From Ravibacter sp964559125 (lineage in GTDB: Bacteria; Bacteroidota; Bacteroidia; Cytophagales; Spirosomataceae), in NCBI GenBank assembly GCA_964559125.1, contig CAZLGW010000035.1:1-62675 (forward strand): a stretch of DNA of 62,675 nt. The letters are read 5' to 3'. The notes beneath the pieces were generated by a model that saw nothing but the letters and a program-made list of their open reading frames with translations, was not told the origin of the DNA and did no database searches. Position 1 is the first letter of the stretch; each line of letters begins with the position of its first letter. This document shows positions 6,582 through 15,144 of the stretch, in pieces. The position numbers and the translations under genes were made by a program.

Positions 6582-8489
6582 ATGCCGGTTGTATATTTTT
6601 TTACCAGTAATATCCTACAAGAGGAATATAGTGCTGGTAATTACATCCGGAGAGGAAATTTATTATTGAAGCGAAATCGCCCCTTACAGAAGGGGCGATT
6701 TCGCTTTTTCTTTTCCGGAGAAAAGTTTGATTCAGAGACGGACTTCAATGAGTATCCGTGCAGGTATGAGGTAGAGTATCCGGATTTTTATAAAAACGTT
6801 GTAGACAGTCGGGATCCACTGGTTCACGTATGGGTGGATGAATCCGGTCATTCATTGACCATTGCACGTGATGCTTTCGGGAAAATTCCATTGTACTATC
6901 ATTTCGTACCCGGATCTTTCCTGGCGTTTTCGGACGATGTGAATGATCTGCTCCGTTTAGATATTGTAAGGCAAAATATTAAAGTCAATCTGCCTGTTGT
7001 ATCCTCTTATCTGAGTGATGCCGATATCAATACACCTTACCGTTCTCTGACTTTTTTTGATTCTATTTTTACCATTCTGCCGGGGCATTATGTGAAATTT
7101 GAAAGTAGAGCCCAAGAGAGCAAAAGATACTTGTTTTTTTCTTCGAACAGATGGGCAGGTCTATCGGATGTTAATGAATATGGAGATCTTTTTAGGGAAA
7201 AGCTTACCCAGTCTATTGCCAGAAATGTTTCCTCGCTTACCAAAGTTGCAGCGCATCTGAGCGGTGGCTTGGATTCTTCTTCTATTGTATCGCTGCTTTG
7301 CAAAGAGTTTCCGGAACTGGATGTGCATACTTTTTTTGTCGGCACAGCGGATCATGTGAAAATAGATAAAGATAAAGAGCGGTTTTCTGATCGCTACTTC
7401 GTAGAGGAGGTACAGAAATTTACGGGCGTACCGGTACATGTTTGTTATCCTCCGCAAAGCGCCGTTGATTTAGCAATCAAATACACAAATAATACGGCGC
7501 AGCCTTTGAATATGAAGAATGCGTCACTTGCTCGCCTAATGGTAGGAAGCATACGGGAAAAAGGCCTGGGCGTTTTGTTGTCGGGGCACGGAGGAGACAA
7601 TTTTGTGGGTTACGGTAATACATATTTGGACGAACTATGGCAGAACGAGAACTGGGTAGACTTTCGTAAAAGTATCTTTAACCTGGCGGGTGAGGATAGG
7701 TTTTTAAAAGCAAAATTGCAATATGGGGCAAGTAAGTTTCCTCAATTGTTACTTGGTGCTCAGGTAGAGAACCGAATAATTCAATATATTAAGTCAGGTA
7801 ATTGGGATTTGGCGTTTAAGGCTTTGTTGATAGTTAGTACTCAACTTGGCCTTTCCCCTAAAGAGATTTTAGGCCGTTTGGGGAAGAAAGGGTGGAGGAA
7901 AATAAGTGATCGTTTTAAAGAGAAAGGAGGGACTATCCTGAATAAAGAATTGCTGTCTCTCAATCACCAACCCGATGCTGAAATGGTGACGGACAACCTT
8001 CCCTTGGAAGAGAGAGGTAAATATCTGAATATATTTGTCAACCAGAATGTAAGACATTTAGAAGAAAACTATCATTGGGCGCGAGCAGAAGGTGTAGAAT
8101 ACCGGTATCCTTTTTTTGACCAGGATCTTTATGAAGTATCACTGTCGGTACCACCAAAATTGGTTTTCGATAATGGCCGGGGAAGAGGACATATGCGTGC
8201 GGGCTTAAAAGGAGTTCTCCCTGAAGCGGTTCGTAACAGAACAGGTAAGTATAATTCAGGAAGTGAGGCCCTAATTGATTCTGCTACTCAACTTTTACAA
8301 TCGGAAGCCCGGGATTTCCTGACGGATTCTGGTTCTGTATGGCAATATGCCGATAAGATTTCATTTTGGAACAACGTGAAAATCTTATCACGCAACGAGG
8401 CAGATGTAAAAAGCGTAAGAGTAGCTTTCCAGGTTTACAGAGTAATTTACTTTTCGATCTGGCTGGATCAGTATATTACCCGAAAATAG
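6582..8489 (+). CDS. Asparagine-synthetase-like RiPP macrocyclase (lasso C-type)
   Basis: The C-terminal two thirds is an asparagine synthetase B ATP-pyrophosphatase domain. It has the PP-loop SGGLDSS at residues 227-233, SGHGGD at 333-339, and a C-terminal segment (RYPFFDQDLYEVSLSVPP, then RGHMRAGLKGVLPEAVRNRTGK) that matches lasso cyclases. The N-terminal region (LTIARDAFGKIPLYY near 92-106) is a shortened amidotransferase-like domain without the Cys2 nucleophile. Glutamine hydrolysis is therefore unlikely, as in McjC-type cyclases that adenylate a side-chain carboxylate and form an isopeptide bond. I prefer ATG 6582; an upstream in-frame TTG at 6555 is possible. No in-frame ATG lies just downstream of the terminator hairpin at 6671-6714, so the hairpin falls inside codons 30-45. 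The substrate is presumably the peptide encoded immediately upstream. Confidence 0.85.
   Translation: MPVVYFFTSNILQEEYSAGNYIRRGNLLLKRNRPLQKGRFRFFFSGEKFDSETDFNEYPCRYEVEYPDFYKNVVDSRDPLVHVWVDESGHSLTIARDAFGKIPLYYHFVPGSFLAFSDDVNDLLRLDIVRQNIKVNLPVVSSYLSDADINTPYRSLTFFDSIFTILPGHYVKFESRAQESKRYLFFSSNRWAGLSDVNEYGDLFREKLTQSIARNVSSLTKVAAHLSGGLDSSSIVSLLCKEFPELDVHTFFVGTADHVKIDKDKERFSDRYFVEEVQKFTGVPVHVCYPPQSAVDLAIKYTNNTAQPLNMKNASLARLMVGSIREKGLGVLLSGHGGDNFVGYGNTYLDELWQNENWVDFRKSIFNLAGEDRFLKAKLQYGASKFPQLLLGAQVENRIIQYIKSGNWDLAFKALLIVSTQLGLSPKEILGRLGKKGWRKISDRFKEKGGTILNKELLSLNHQPDAEMVTDNLPLEERGKYLNIFVNQNVRHLEENYHWARAEGVEYRYPFFDQDLYEVSLSVPPKLVFDNGRGRGHMRAGLKGVLPEAVRNRTGKYNSGSEALIDSATQLLQSEARDFLTDSGSVWQYADKISFWNNVKILSRNEADVKSVRVAFQVYRVIYFSIWLDQYITRK
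6671..6714 (+). terminator. Perfect intrinsic terminator inside the 5' end of the cyclase gene
   Basis: GCGAAATCGCCCCTT (6671-6685), loop ACAG, then the exact complement (6690-6704), followed by TTTTTCTTTT (6705-6714). This 15-bp GC-rich stem with a U-tract is a canonical Rho-independent terminator. It lies 181 nt after the precursor stop and about 90 nt into the cyclase reading frame. It should make precursor mRNA more abundant than cyclase mRNA. Ribosomes translating from 6582 could melt it and allow read-through. Confidence 0.85.
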
Positions 8490-8497
8490 TACTAACC

Positions 8498-11400
8498 TTA
8501 GTCTAATATAATGAACTTGCCTTTTTGGGTAATAGCAGGGAGAGCGCCTTTTTCTTCTATCAGAATGTCATAGAAATACATGCCGCCGGGTAACCCGGAA
8601 TTTCCAAAGTCGAAATACCATTCATTCAGGAAAGCATTGACAAGGCTTTGGTTCTTTTCGGCTATTTTTTCTCCCCGTGCGTTGTAAATCTTCCATGTCA
8701 GCGATGCATTTTCAAAAAAGTACTCTTCGATGCCCGAGAACTTAACATAGGAAGTGGCGGGATTGGGGCTGACAATAAACCGGTAGAATGTAGTTGTTTC
8801 ATTGCCTGGTGTGGCAGAAAGCCTGAAATTTTTCACAAATCCATTTCCGTTTTCATTACCGGATTCATCACGCCCCCTGATCAGTATCTGGTATTCCCCG
8901 TCTTCAAGGCCGGCAGGCAACTGAAACGAAAATAGATGCCGGGTGCCCGACACAACGGTTATTTCGTAGTCATCCGGATTCAGCTGTATAAAATAGTCGC
9001 AAAACTGATCCCAGCATTTTTTTAAATAGACCTCTACCCTCGACTTATCCTCGTTCATAGATTGGTCGTCTTCCAGTAAAACCGTAATCGAAGTGTTGCC
9101 AGGGATACTTTTTTTATCCGGCAGGTCTTTGCCGTTAAATTTCGCGGATACCTGTGGAGGAATACGGTCGATCAAAGGTTCAGCCGGATAGAAAATATGG
9201 TCAGGTTTGATTATATCCCAGTCAATTACCAGGTCTGCAATATTGTTAGACCTGGTAAACTCCTGCAAAGTGTGCCGGGGATCGATCGAAACTTCGATTC
9301 GGGTTAAGTGGCCGTCAAATTCATCAATAGGTAGCCAGATCGTATCCTGGAATGCTACCGAGCGGAATGTTAACTCTGACTCCTTCGTGGCTTTGTCATC
9401 GTAGTGGTATTCGATTTTCAGCGGGATATTTTCATTTTCGGCGTATTTCCCTCCGTTGTTTATAATAACAGCCAATTGGCCTTTGGAGGATTCTGTCAAT
9501 GGTTTTGTACGGTTTTCTCCGTAGACAAAAATATTTTCTTTGCTTACAATGTAATCCGGCTCTTCTATTCTGAAAATCCTGATAGCCGGATCTCCCTGGA
9601 GGCATACCTGGTGCACATTGGCCACATCATACTCATTGTGGGTGCTTGCAATTATATTTTCAGCAGTTTTTTTCCACACGCCCCCTATGGTCCCGACGCT
9701 GTTGTCTTTGAACAACACGTCGTAAAGCGCGGTAATGTGTCGTGCCGAAGGCGAAATATAGCTCTTATAAGAATTGGCTATTATGGCAATTGACCCCTTG
9801 TTTGCGGTCATCAACCAATTGTCCGTAAGGATGTGAACTGACCTGCTGGTGAAAATGTTGCCTACCCCACATCCGTTAAAATACATGAAAGGATATTTGC
9901 GCTGGTTGTTATAGCCTCTTCGGGCGTCGGTCACATATCCGAAATTCATGTCGGTTGCGGTTTGTGCGCCATGGCCAAAAAACGTGAGTATTCCTACTCC
10001 ATCATTGATGTCTTTTGTAATGTCGATTGACTGAATAAATTCGGATGTTTTGACCAATGATTTTACACTTCCGGCAAATGTCGTCTGCTCGATAGCAGGT
10101 TTAATATTGCTGAGTATTTGTCTTAAAGTGTTGATTTCACCGGAGTTCTCGCCACCGCTGATATGAAGCGCCCGCTTCCTCCAGAAGATGTCGGACGATT
10201 CGCTCTCATATTCCTTTACTTTATTGAGGTAGTCAATAACTTCATTACTGTTAAAGGCTTTTACACGACCCACAGGTATGGCAGGTAGATCCTGGTGGAC
10301 ACCTGACAGGCCGGCTACGATCAGCATGTCTGCTGCCGGATCTCCAATGGTGGGAACTTCGGCGGGGAGTTCTTTCAGTACCCACATTGGACGAGTAACT
10401 GCTGCGCCTATCAGTAGTAAGTTATGTTTGTCCGGGCGGATACCTTTGCTAAGCATGTGCTTCATGAAAGCCCTGATGGCAAGTGCGCTCGGCTCTCCGT
10501 AATTATAAAGGTCATATATCGTACTGATGTCCATCAACAAAACTCTGTAACCGCCACCTGCCTCAGAAGCGCGGTATTGGGCATATTCCAGAGCACCTTC
10601 CTTTAAATGAGCCGCTGTGATGATAAAATAGTCGAAACTCTCCGGTGCTACACTATTGATATCGGTATTGTTGTAGCTGTATATCAGGGAGAAGTCTGTT
10701 TTTTTTATTTGCCCGGGTTCTATAGTGTGATATTTTTCTTTTGGGACAATCAGCATATCCAGATCTCTGGCCCGAATATCAAGGTTGAAGGTACGGAGTC
10801 CTCCTTCGGAGGGTCTACCAGTTATTTTATTGACATTATATTTCTCTGTAATATCAAGCACAAGGGCATCTTCCGGAACGTCTGAAATACCGATCGTTCC
10901 GTTGGCAGCAGAATTAGAGGGGAAATGGAATACCTGACTATGCTCCGCGTGATAAATGAGCTTCTTTGGATATTCTACCGCAAAGTACGCGATAGAAAAC
11001 CAGTCGGTACCCATCTTTGAAACCGAATAGACTTTCAGGTAAAGATCGCCGTTGTCAGATACATCGGTATTCCGGAGTTGTGCATTTAGTTTTCGCCCTG
11101 CAAATCCTGAAAAGTTAACTTCCAGCAGAGATCGCCAGTTTTTTTCATCAGGGCTGATTTCAATTCTGACCTGGTGCTGAGTAGGGCTTAAGCCCATTAC
11201 AAGGAGCTCTATCTGAGGAAGTAGACCCGCTTGTGGAATGAAATTGACCAACGCAGCTTTTAGTATAGCCTGGGTCTCTTTGACGCTCGTGGTGCTATCA
11301 CCGGCTATTGTCGGGCCCGTCCAGGTATTTGAGCCTTCATAAAAGCTGTTATTGAGTAAGGTCGAAGTGCTGAATGTAGGAAAAGAAAACTGATCGTTGA

Positions 11401-11917
11401 ATGCTTTGATTTCTTTCCCGATTTGATTGGAAATGGGTGCAGCGCCGGCAGAGGGGAGGGCTGTCGCGTCAATTTGCCCTGCTCGTTTGGCCGGTTGGGC
11501 CGAATGAGTCAAAAAGTAATACCCTTTATCGGAAAACAGACTGACATGGGGATTCAATCGGGCGGTAAAAGGGCGATAAAGTAAGGAGTCGGATGCCCCG
11601 TCGTTTGTAACACCGTAGAAGAGAATTTCATCTTTATTTGCCTCAAGGATACTCACTTCCCTGCCGCGGTACCAAAGCTGGAATTTGTCGGGGGCGGTCT
11701 CTTTTAAAGGTGAAGGCAGATCGCTGATTTTAAGTCTCTGTATCCCGGTGTGTGTGACCTGGACCGAGACGTATTCTTTAGAAAAATCTATCCATTCATT
11801 TCCGAATCCCTTCTGGTTTACCCATTGGCCATAGCCGGCCAAAACCGGAAACATCAGGGCCATAACGAGTATAGCCCTGATGTTTGAGAGAATGGAGATA
11901 GTTTTTTTTCTGTTCAT
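8498..11917 (-). CDS. Gingipain-like C25 cysteine peptidase with T9SS type A sorting domain
   Basis: A secreted protein of about 1139 residues. The ATG at 11917 is preceded by GGAAAG; a TTG five codons earlier is also open. A signal peptide ends near GYGQ. The N-terminal half is a beta-rich propeptide-like region. The C25 caspase-like core includes YFIITAAHL, LLLIGAA and the dyad His649 (FFGHGAQTAT) and Cys683 (YFNGCGVGNIF). The C-terminus is an Ig-like segment followed by a sorting domain (FIVSPNPATSYVKF ... LPGGMYFYDI). The family cleaves proteins at the cell surface. NCBI-style names for such proteins include PorU2, but the sorting domain here suggests secreted cargo rather than the sortase PorU. 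It is transcribed with a second C25 gene 17 nt upstream and converges on the cyclase gene with 8 nt between the stops. Confidence 0.88.
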   Translation of the reverse strand: MNRKKTISILSNIRAILVMALMFPVLAGYGQWVNQKGFGNEWIDFSKEYVSVQVTHTGIQRLKISDLPSPLKETAPDKFQLWYRGREVSILEANKDEILFYGVTNDGASDSLLYRPFTARLNPHVSLFSDKGYYFLTHSAQPAKRAGQIDATALPSAGAAPISNQIGKEIKAFNDQFSFPTFSTSTLLNNSFYEGSNTWTGPTIAGDSTTSVKETQAILKAALVNFIPQAGLLPQIELLVMGLSPTQHQVRIEISPDEKNWRSLLEVNFSGFAGRKLNAQLRNTDVSDNGDLYLKVYSVSKMGTDWFSIAYFAVEYPKKLIYHAEHSQVFHFPSNSAANGTIGISDVPEDALVLDITEKYNVNKITGRPSEGGLRTFNLDIRARDLDMLIVPKEKYHTIEPGQIKKTDFSLIYSYNNTDINSVAPESFDYFIITAAHLKEGALEYAQYRASEAGGGYRVLLMDISTIYDLYNYGEPSALAIRAFMKHMLSKGIRPDKHNLLLIGAAVTRPMWVLKELPAEVPTIGDPAADMLIVAGLSGVHQDLPAIPVGRVKAFNSNEVIDYLNKVKEYESESSDIFWRKRALHISGGENSGEINTLRQILSNIKPAIEQTTFAGSVKSLVKTSEFIQSIDITKDINDGVGILTFFGHGAQTATDMNFGYVTDARRGYNNQRKYPFMYFNGCGVGNIFTSRSVHILTDNWLMTANKGSIAIIANSYKSYISPSARHITALYDVLFKDNSVGTIGGVWKKTAENIIASTHNEYDVANVHQVCLQGDPAIRIFRIEEPDYIVSKENIFVYGENRTKPLTESSKGQLAVIINNGGKYAENENIPLKIEYHYDDKATKESELTFRSVAFQDTIWLPIDEFDGHLTRIEVSIDPRHTLQEFTRSNNIADLVIDWDIIKPDHIFYPAEPLIDRIPPQVSAKFNGKDLPDKKSIPGNTSITVLLEDDQSMNEDKSRVEVYLKKCWDQFCDYFIQLNPDDYEITVVSGTRHLFSFQLPAGLEDGEYQILIRGRDESGNENGNGFVKNFRLSATPGNETTTFYRFIVSPNPATSYVKFSGIEEYFFENASLTWKIYNARGEKIAEKNQSLVNAFLNEWYFDFGNSGLPGGMYFYDILIEEKGALPAITQKGKFIILD

Positions 11918-11934
11918 GAAAACTCTTTCCAAAC

Positions 11935-14900
11935 TTATTTCTTTACAAAGCTGGTTCGGGTTACCGTACCGTTTGTTGTCGAAACTTCAATAAAATACAT
12001 ACCCGACGAGAAAGAAGATATATCAAAATCAGACTCGATCCCTTTTCCTACAATGCTTCCCGTCATATTAAATATTTTCCATTCTTGTACCCGGGTATGC
12101 TCGCCGGTTTTCAGGAAAATTCGATCCTGGGCCGGGTTGGGGAACAATGTAAAGGCTTCTTTGACAGGTACTTTAACCGAAATAATATTCGAATAGCTAA
12201 ATGCTTTGTCTTCATGAGCCTCCCTGTCGCGCTGCTTGAGCCGGTAATAATTGATACCGGGGGCAGGATTTTGGTCTGCGAAGTAATAATGTGAAATGAC
12301 TTCTGAAAACCCTTTTCCAGGTACGCGCCCGATACCGGTGAACTGTTTCCCGTCGAGACTTTTTTCAATCTCGAAGTAGTCATTATCTTTCTCGCTTGCG
12401 GTAGACCATTTGAGGTCGATCCGGGAGTTTTCGGTATAAGTACCCTCAAAGCTGATCAGTTCGACCGGCAAAGCTGTTTCCGGAGACAGACCCAAAATGT
12501 ATAGCGCAGGGTCTCCAAGTACATTGGTTTGGTTAACATGCCCGATCATATATTCATTATTGGGGTATTTGTTCAAAGCAACTATTGCCAGGTTTTGCAC
12601 CCCCTGTCCTACAGTCTTTCGGTATAAGTCGGAAACTCCGAAAAGCTCTGCATACATTTCCTGCATATAATTATTTGCCGTACTAGTATAAGCCTTATAT
12701 GAGTTGGCTACCATTACGATAGCTCCTCTGTCGGACGGGGTCAGCCAGTTGCCGGGAATGGTCAGGACAGATTGGGATGTGAATATGTTCCCGACGCCAC
12801 ATCCGGTTACATAAAAAAATGGAAAATACTTCTTGGGATTGGTGGTCGACGGAACAGTAGCAATATTGTACTGCGTAGCGGTTTGAGCGCCATGTCCGAA
12901 ATACATGATAGCGCCTACTCCTTGTGTGGTCGCTCCGTCTCCGCCATTGATATAAGAGCCCAGAGGAGCTGTCAGGAGGGTCGCATCTGTAACATCTGAC
13001 GTGGCCCTTTCTGAGTTGGTGATACGATAGTCCAGCCAATTGTAGGGTGATCGGTCTACTTTTCTTGCCGCCGCCTGATCGAAATAGTCTCCGAACTGGT
13101 TAAGTTCATATTTACGTTTGGCCCCTACCATTTCAAGTATGTTTCTTCTCCATTTGAGGGCATCCGAATCGCTGGCCCCTGCTCTGGTTTCCGCCTCGTA
13201 GTACATGACTTTGTTCAGATAACCTGTCACATGGCTTTTTTGATAAGCCTGCAACCTGCCGACCGGGATAGCCGGGATGTTGGGGTTGTCGTAGGGGGAA
13301 TGAGATATATTGGCGACCAGAAGAATGTCTGAGCCAGGATCCCCGAAAGTAGGTACCTCATTAAACATTTCTTTTTTCATCCAGACTGGTAGACTCACCC
13401 CATGACCTATCAGGAAGAGATTATGTTTGCTTCTTACCCCCTCACTAATCATATAATTGACAAACCTTCCTATCGCAACCGGGCTGGGTTCGCCGTAGTT
13501 AAACTGATCATAAATGTTGCGGGTGGAGATGACCAGCGTCCGGTAGTTGCCTCCGTCTGAACCTGATCTGTAGTTGGCATATTCTATAGCTCCTTCGAAT
13601 ACTGTCTCAACATTGGGCCTGGTGGGATACGGCGGCGGAGCAGGGTCGTTGTGCGTTACGATCAGATAGTCAAAAGCTTCCGGGTTTATTTTTTGACCGG
13701 TAAGAAACGGCGTAGCATCGGTACTCGACTGGAGAAGTCCCCAATTAACTGCTTTTAAATCTGAGGGAGTGTTAATTGGAGTGATACCATTAGTTTGAGA
13801 GGCAACCAAAACGAGCAGTGGGGATGTACTGCTTTTTTTGTTCAGGTCGAAATCTAAATTAGCGGCTTCTATACCCGAAGTAACATACTCTGGGTTGTTG
13901 GGATCGGATATGTCGAAAATAAGAGAATTGTTTGGAGCATTACTTATCGAAATGCGCCTGATACCGGATTCAGTTGTCGTAAAGCGGAATAACTTTGAAT
14001 TCGACCCCTCCATGTTCAACGCCTGCGAAAAGCTTACTTTGTAAAATGAAAACCCAAACAGGTTTCTACTGTCTTCTGGTTTGAATCCTAGTACCAAATT
14101 TCCCGAAGAAAGATCGACGTGCTGATCCAATGGTAAATCGAAATTGGCGTCTACCCAGTTTTCGTCAATTCTGGATACGCTCATTTCATGCCGAGCGACC
14201 TGGGTTAGATTATCTTGGTCCGGGCCGGCCGATACAAGGGCGACACCCGGAGAGTTGTTTATCCCATGCAGCGCATATTTGAGATTGAGTGACGAGCCGG
14301 CGCCGGTATACAAATGTGGCAGTGAAATTGTTTCCCGGATATCGCCTGATATTTGCCTGACGAAAGCGTTTACGCGCTGATAGAAGCTATGGTTCAGGTC
14401 GTTGGTGGAGGTACGAATAGAACTAAATGCAAATAGCCGGTCTGTTCTCCTTAAACCTAACCATGGGGAAGCTAGGTCTGGCTCCCATCCGCTGTTATTC
14501 TTAATGATCACTTCGGTATGGAAGTTCTCGACAGTAGCGCCAGGCTTTTCTTCACCATTAACCGGGGCCATTCTTTTAGGAGAAATGGAAGTGCTGAAAA
14601 AGTGAGCGCCCTCGTCGGAGAAGAAGCTCGTAGTCTTATCCAGCCTGGCGGTGGAATCTGGCCCGTTTGCGTAGGAGCTCCTGAATAACAGACCGTCGGA
14701 AACACCGTCATTTTTACGCCCGTAAAAAACTACATTACTGCCGTCAATATACAGCGCAATTTCTTCTCCTCTAAACCAGGCTGCCACGTTTTGGCCTGTT
14801 AGCCCCGGTATTTTTGCTTCTAGTATATTCAACGGTATTTTATACATCCCGTTTTCCGTAATGCCGACCCTCACATAGGTTTTGCTATAGTCTATCCATT

Positions 14901-15009
14901 CATTTCCATAAGGATTGTCATCCCATGGAGACAGAGCTTGTCCTTGTGCTGCAATCGAAGCGCCGAATGCTGCCAGGAAAAATAGAAGAGGTAAATGTTT
15001 GGCTCTCAT
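11935..15009 (-). CDS. Gingipain-like C25 cysteine peptidase with T9SS type A sorting domain
   Basis: A 1024-residue paralogue of the downstream C25 protein with the same architecture. The signal peptide is residues 1-21 (LAAFGASIAAQ). Both proteins share an N-terminal signature, NEWIDYSKTYVRVGITENG here and NEWIDFSKEYVSVQ in the neighbour, so they arose by tandem duplication. The catalytic pair is His706 (YFGHGAQTATQY) and Cys737 (YVTGCGVGNIFT). The C-terminal sorting domain begins near FTLFPNPAQDRIFLK (about residue 950) and ends in the basic VKK. It is exported by Sec and then T9SS, with the sorting domain removed at the surface. It is the first gene of a two-gene operon. A TACTTTTG -7 box lies about 80 nt upstream on the minus strand. 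The substrate is unknown. Confidence 0.9.
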   Translation of the reverse strand: MRAKHLPLLFFLAAFGASIAAQGQALSPWDDNPYGNEWIDYSKTYVRVGITENGMYKIPLNILEAKIPGLTGQNVAAWFRGEEIALYIDGSNVVFYGRKNDGVSDGLLFRSSYANGPDSTARLDKTTSFFSDEGAHFFSTSISPKRMAPVNGEEKPGATVENFHTEVIIKNNSGWEPDLASPWLGLRRTDRLFAFSSIRTSTNDLNHSFYQRVNAFVRQISGDIRETISLPHLYTGAGSSLNLKYALHGINNSPGVALVSAGPDQDNLTQVARHEMSVSRIDENWVDANFDLPLDQHVDLSSGNLVLGFKPEDSRNLFGFSFYKVSFSQALNMEGSNSKLFRFTTTESGIRRISISNAPNNSLIFDISDPNNPEYVTSGIEAANLDFDLNKKSSTSPLLVLVASQTNGITPINTPSDLKAVNWGLLQSSTDATPFLTGQKINPEAFDYLIVTHNDPAPPPYPTRPNVETVFEGAIEYANYRSGSDGGNYRTLVISTRNIYDQFNYGEPSPVAIGRFVNYMISEGVRSKHNLFLIGHGVSLPVWMKKEMFNEVPTFGDPGSDILLVANISHSPYDNPNIPAIPVGRLQAYQKSHVTGYLNKVMYYEAETRAGASDSDALKWRRNILEMVGAKRKYELNQFGDYFDQAAARKVDRSPYNWLDYRITNSERATSDVTDATLLTAPLGSYINGGDGATTQGVGAIMYFGHGAQTATQYNIATVPSTTNPKKYFPFFYVTGCGVGNIFTSQSVLTIPGNWLTPSDRGAIVMVANSYKAYTSTANNYMQEMYAELFGVSDLYRKTVGQGVQNLAIVALNKYPNNEYMIGHVNQTNVLGDPALYILGLSPETALPVELISFEGTYTENSRIDLKWSTASEKDNDYFEIEKSLDGKQFTGIGRVPGKGFSEVISHYYFADQNPAPGINYYRLKQRDREAHEDKAFSYSNIISVKVPVKEAFTLFPNPAQDRIFLKTGEHTRVQEWKIFNMTGSIVGKGIESDFDISSFSSGMYFIEVSTTNGTVTRTSFVKK

Positions 15010-15088
15010 AATGTAGATTTTGTTTAACGTGAGTGTGAACCGTGGATAGAATTATTTCTAAATTACTTCATAATAAAGATATTCAATA

Positions 15089-15096
15089 CAAAAGTA
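15089..15096 (-). promoter_or_regulatory. Putative -7 box of the C25 peptidase operon
   Basis: The plus strand reads CAAAAGTA, so the minus strand reads TACTTTTG, an exact TAnnTTTG match in an A/T-rich stretch. It lies 80 nt upstream of the start at 15009. No convincing TTTG is visible about 19 nt further upstream. Confidence 0.35.
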
Positions 15097-15144
15097 TATA
15101 TTTTGAAGCATAAGTCTAGCTGAGCCCTATAAAAACTAAGGCGC

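Noticed and set aside
8498..11917. Assignment of this C25 protein as the T9SS sortase PorU
   Set aside because: It has its own C-terminal sorting domain and a tandem paralogue, as expected of secreted cargo, so PorU identity cannot be claimed.
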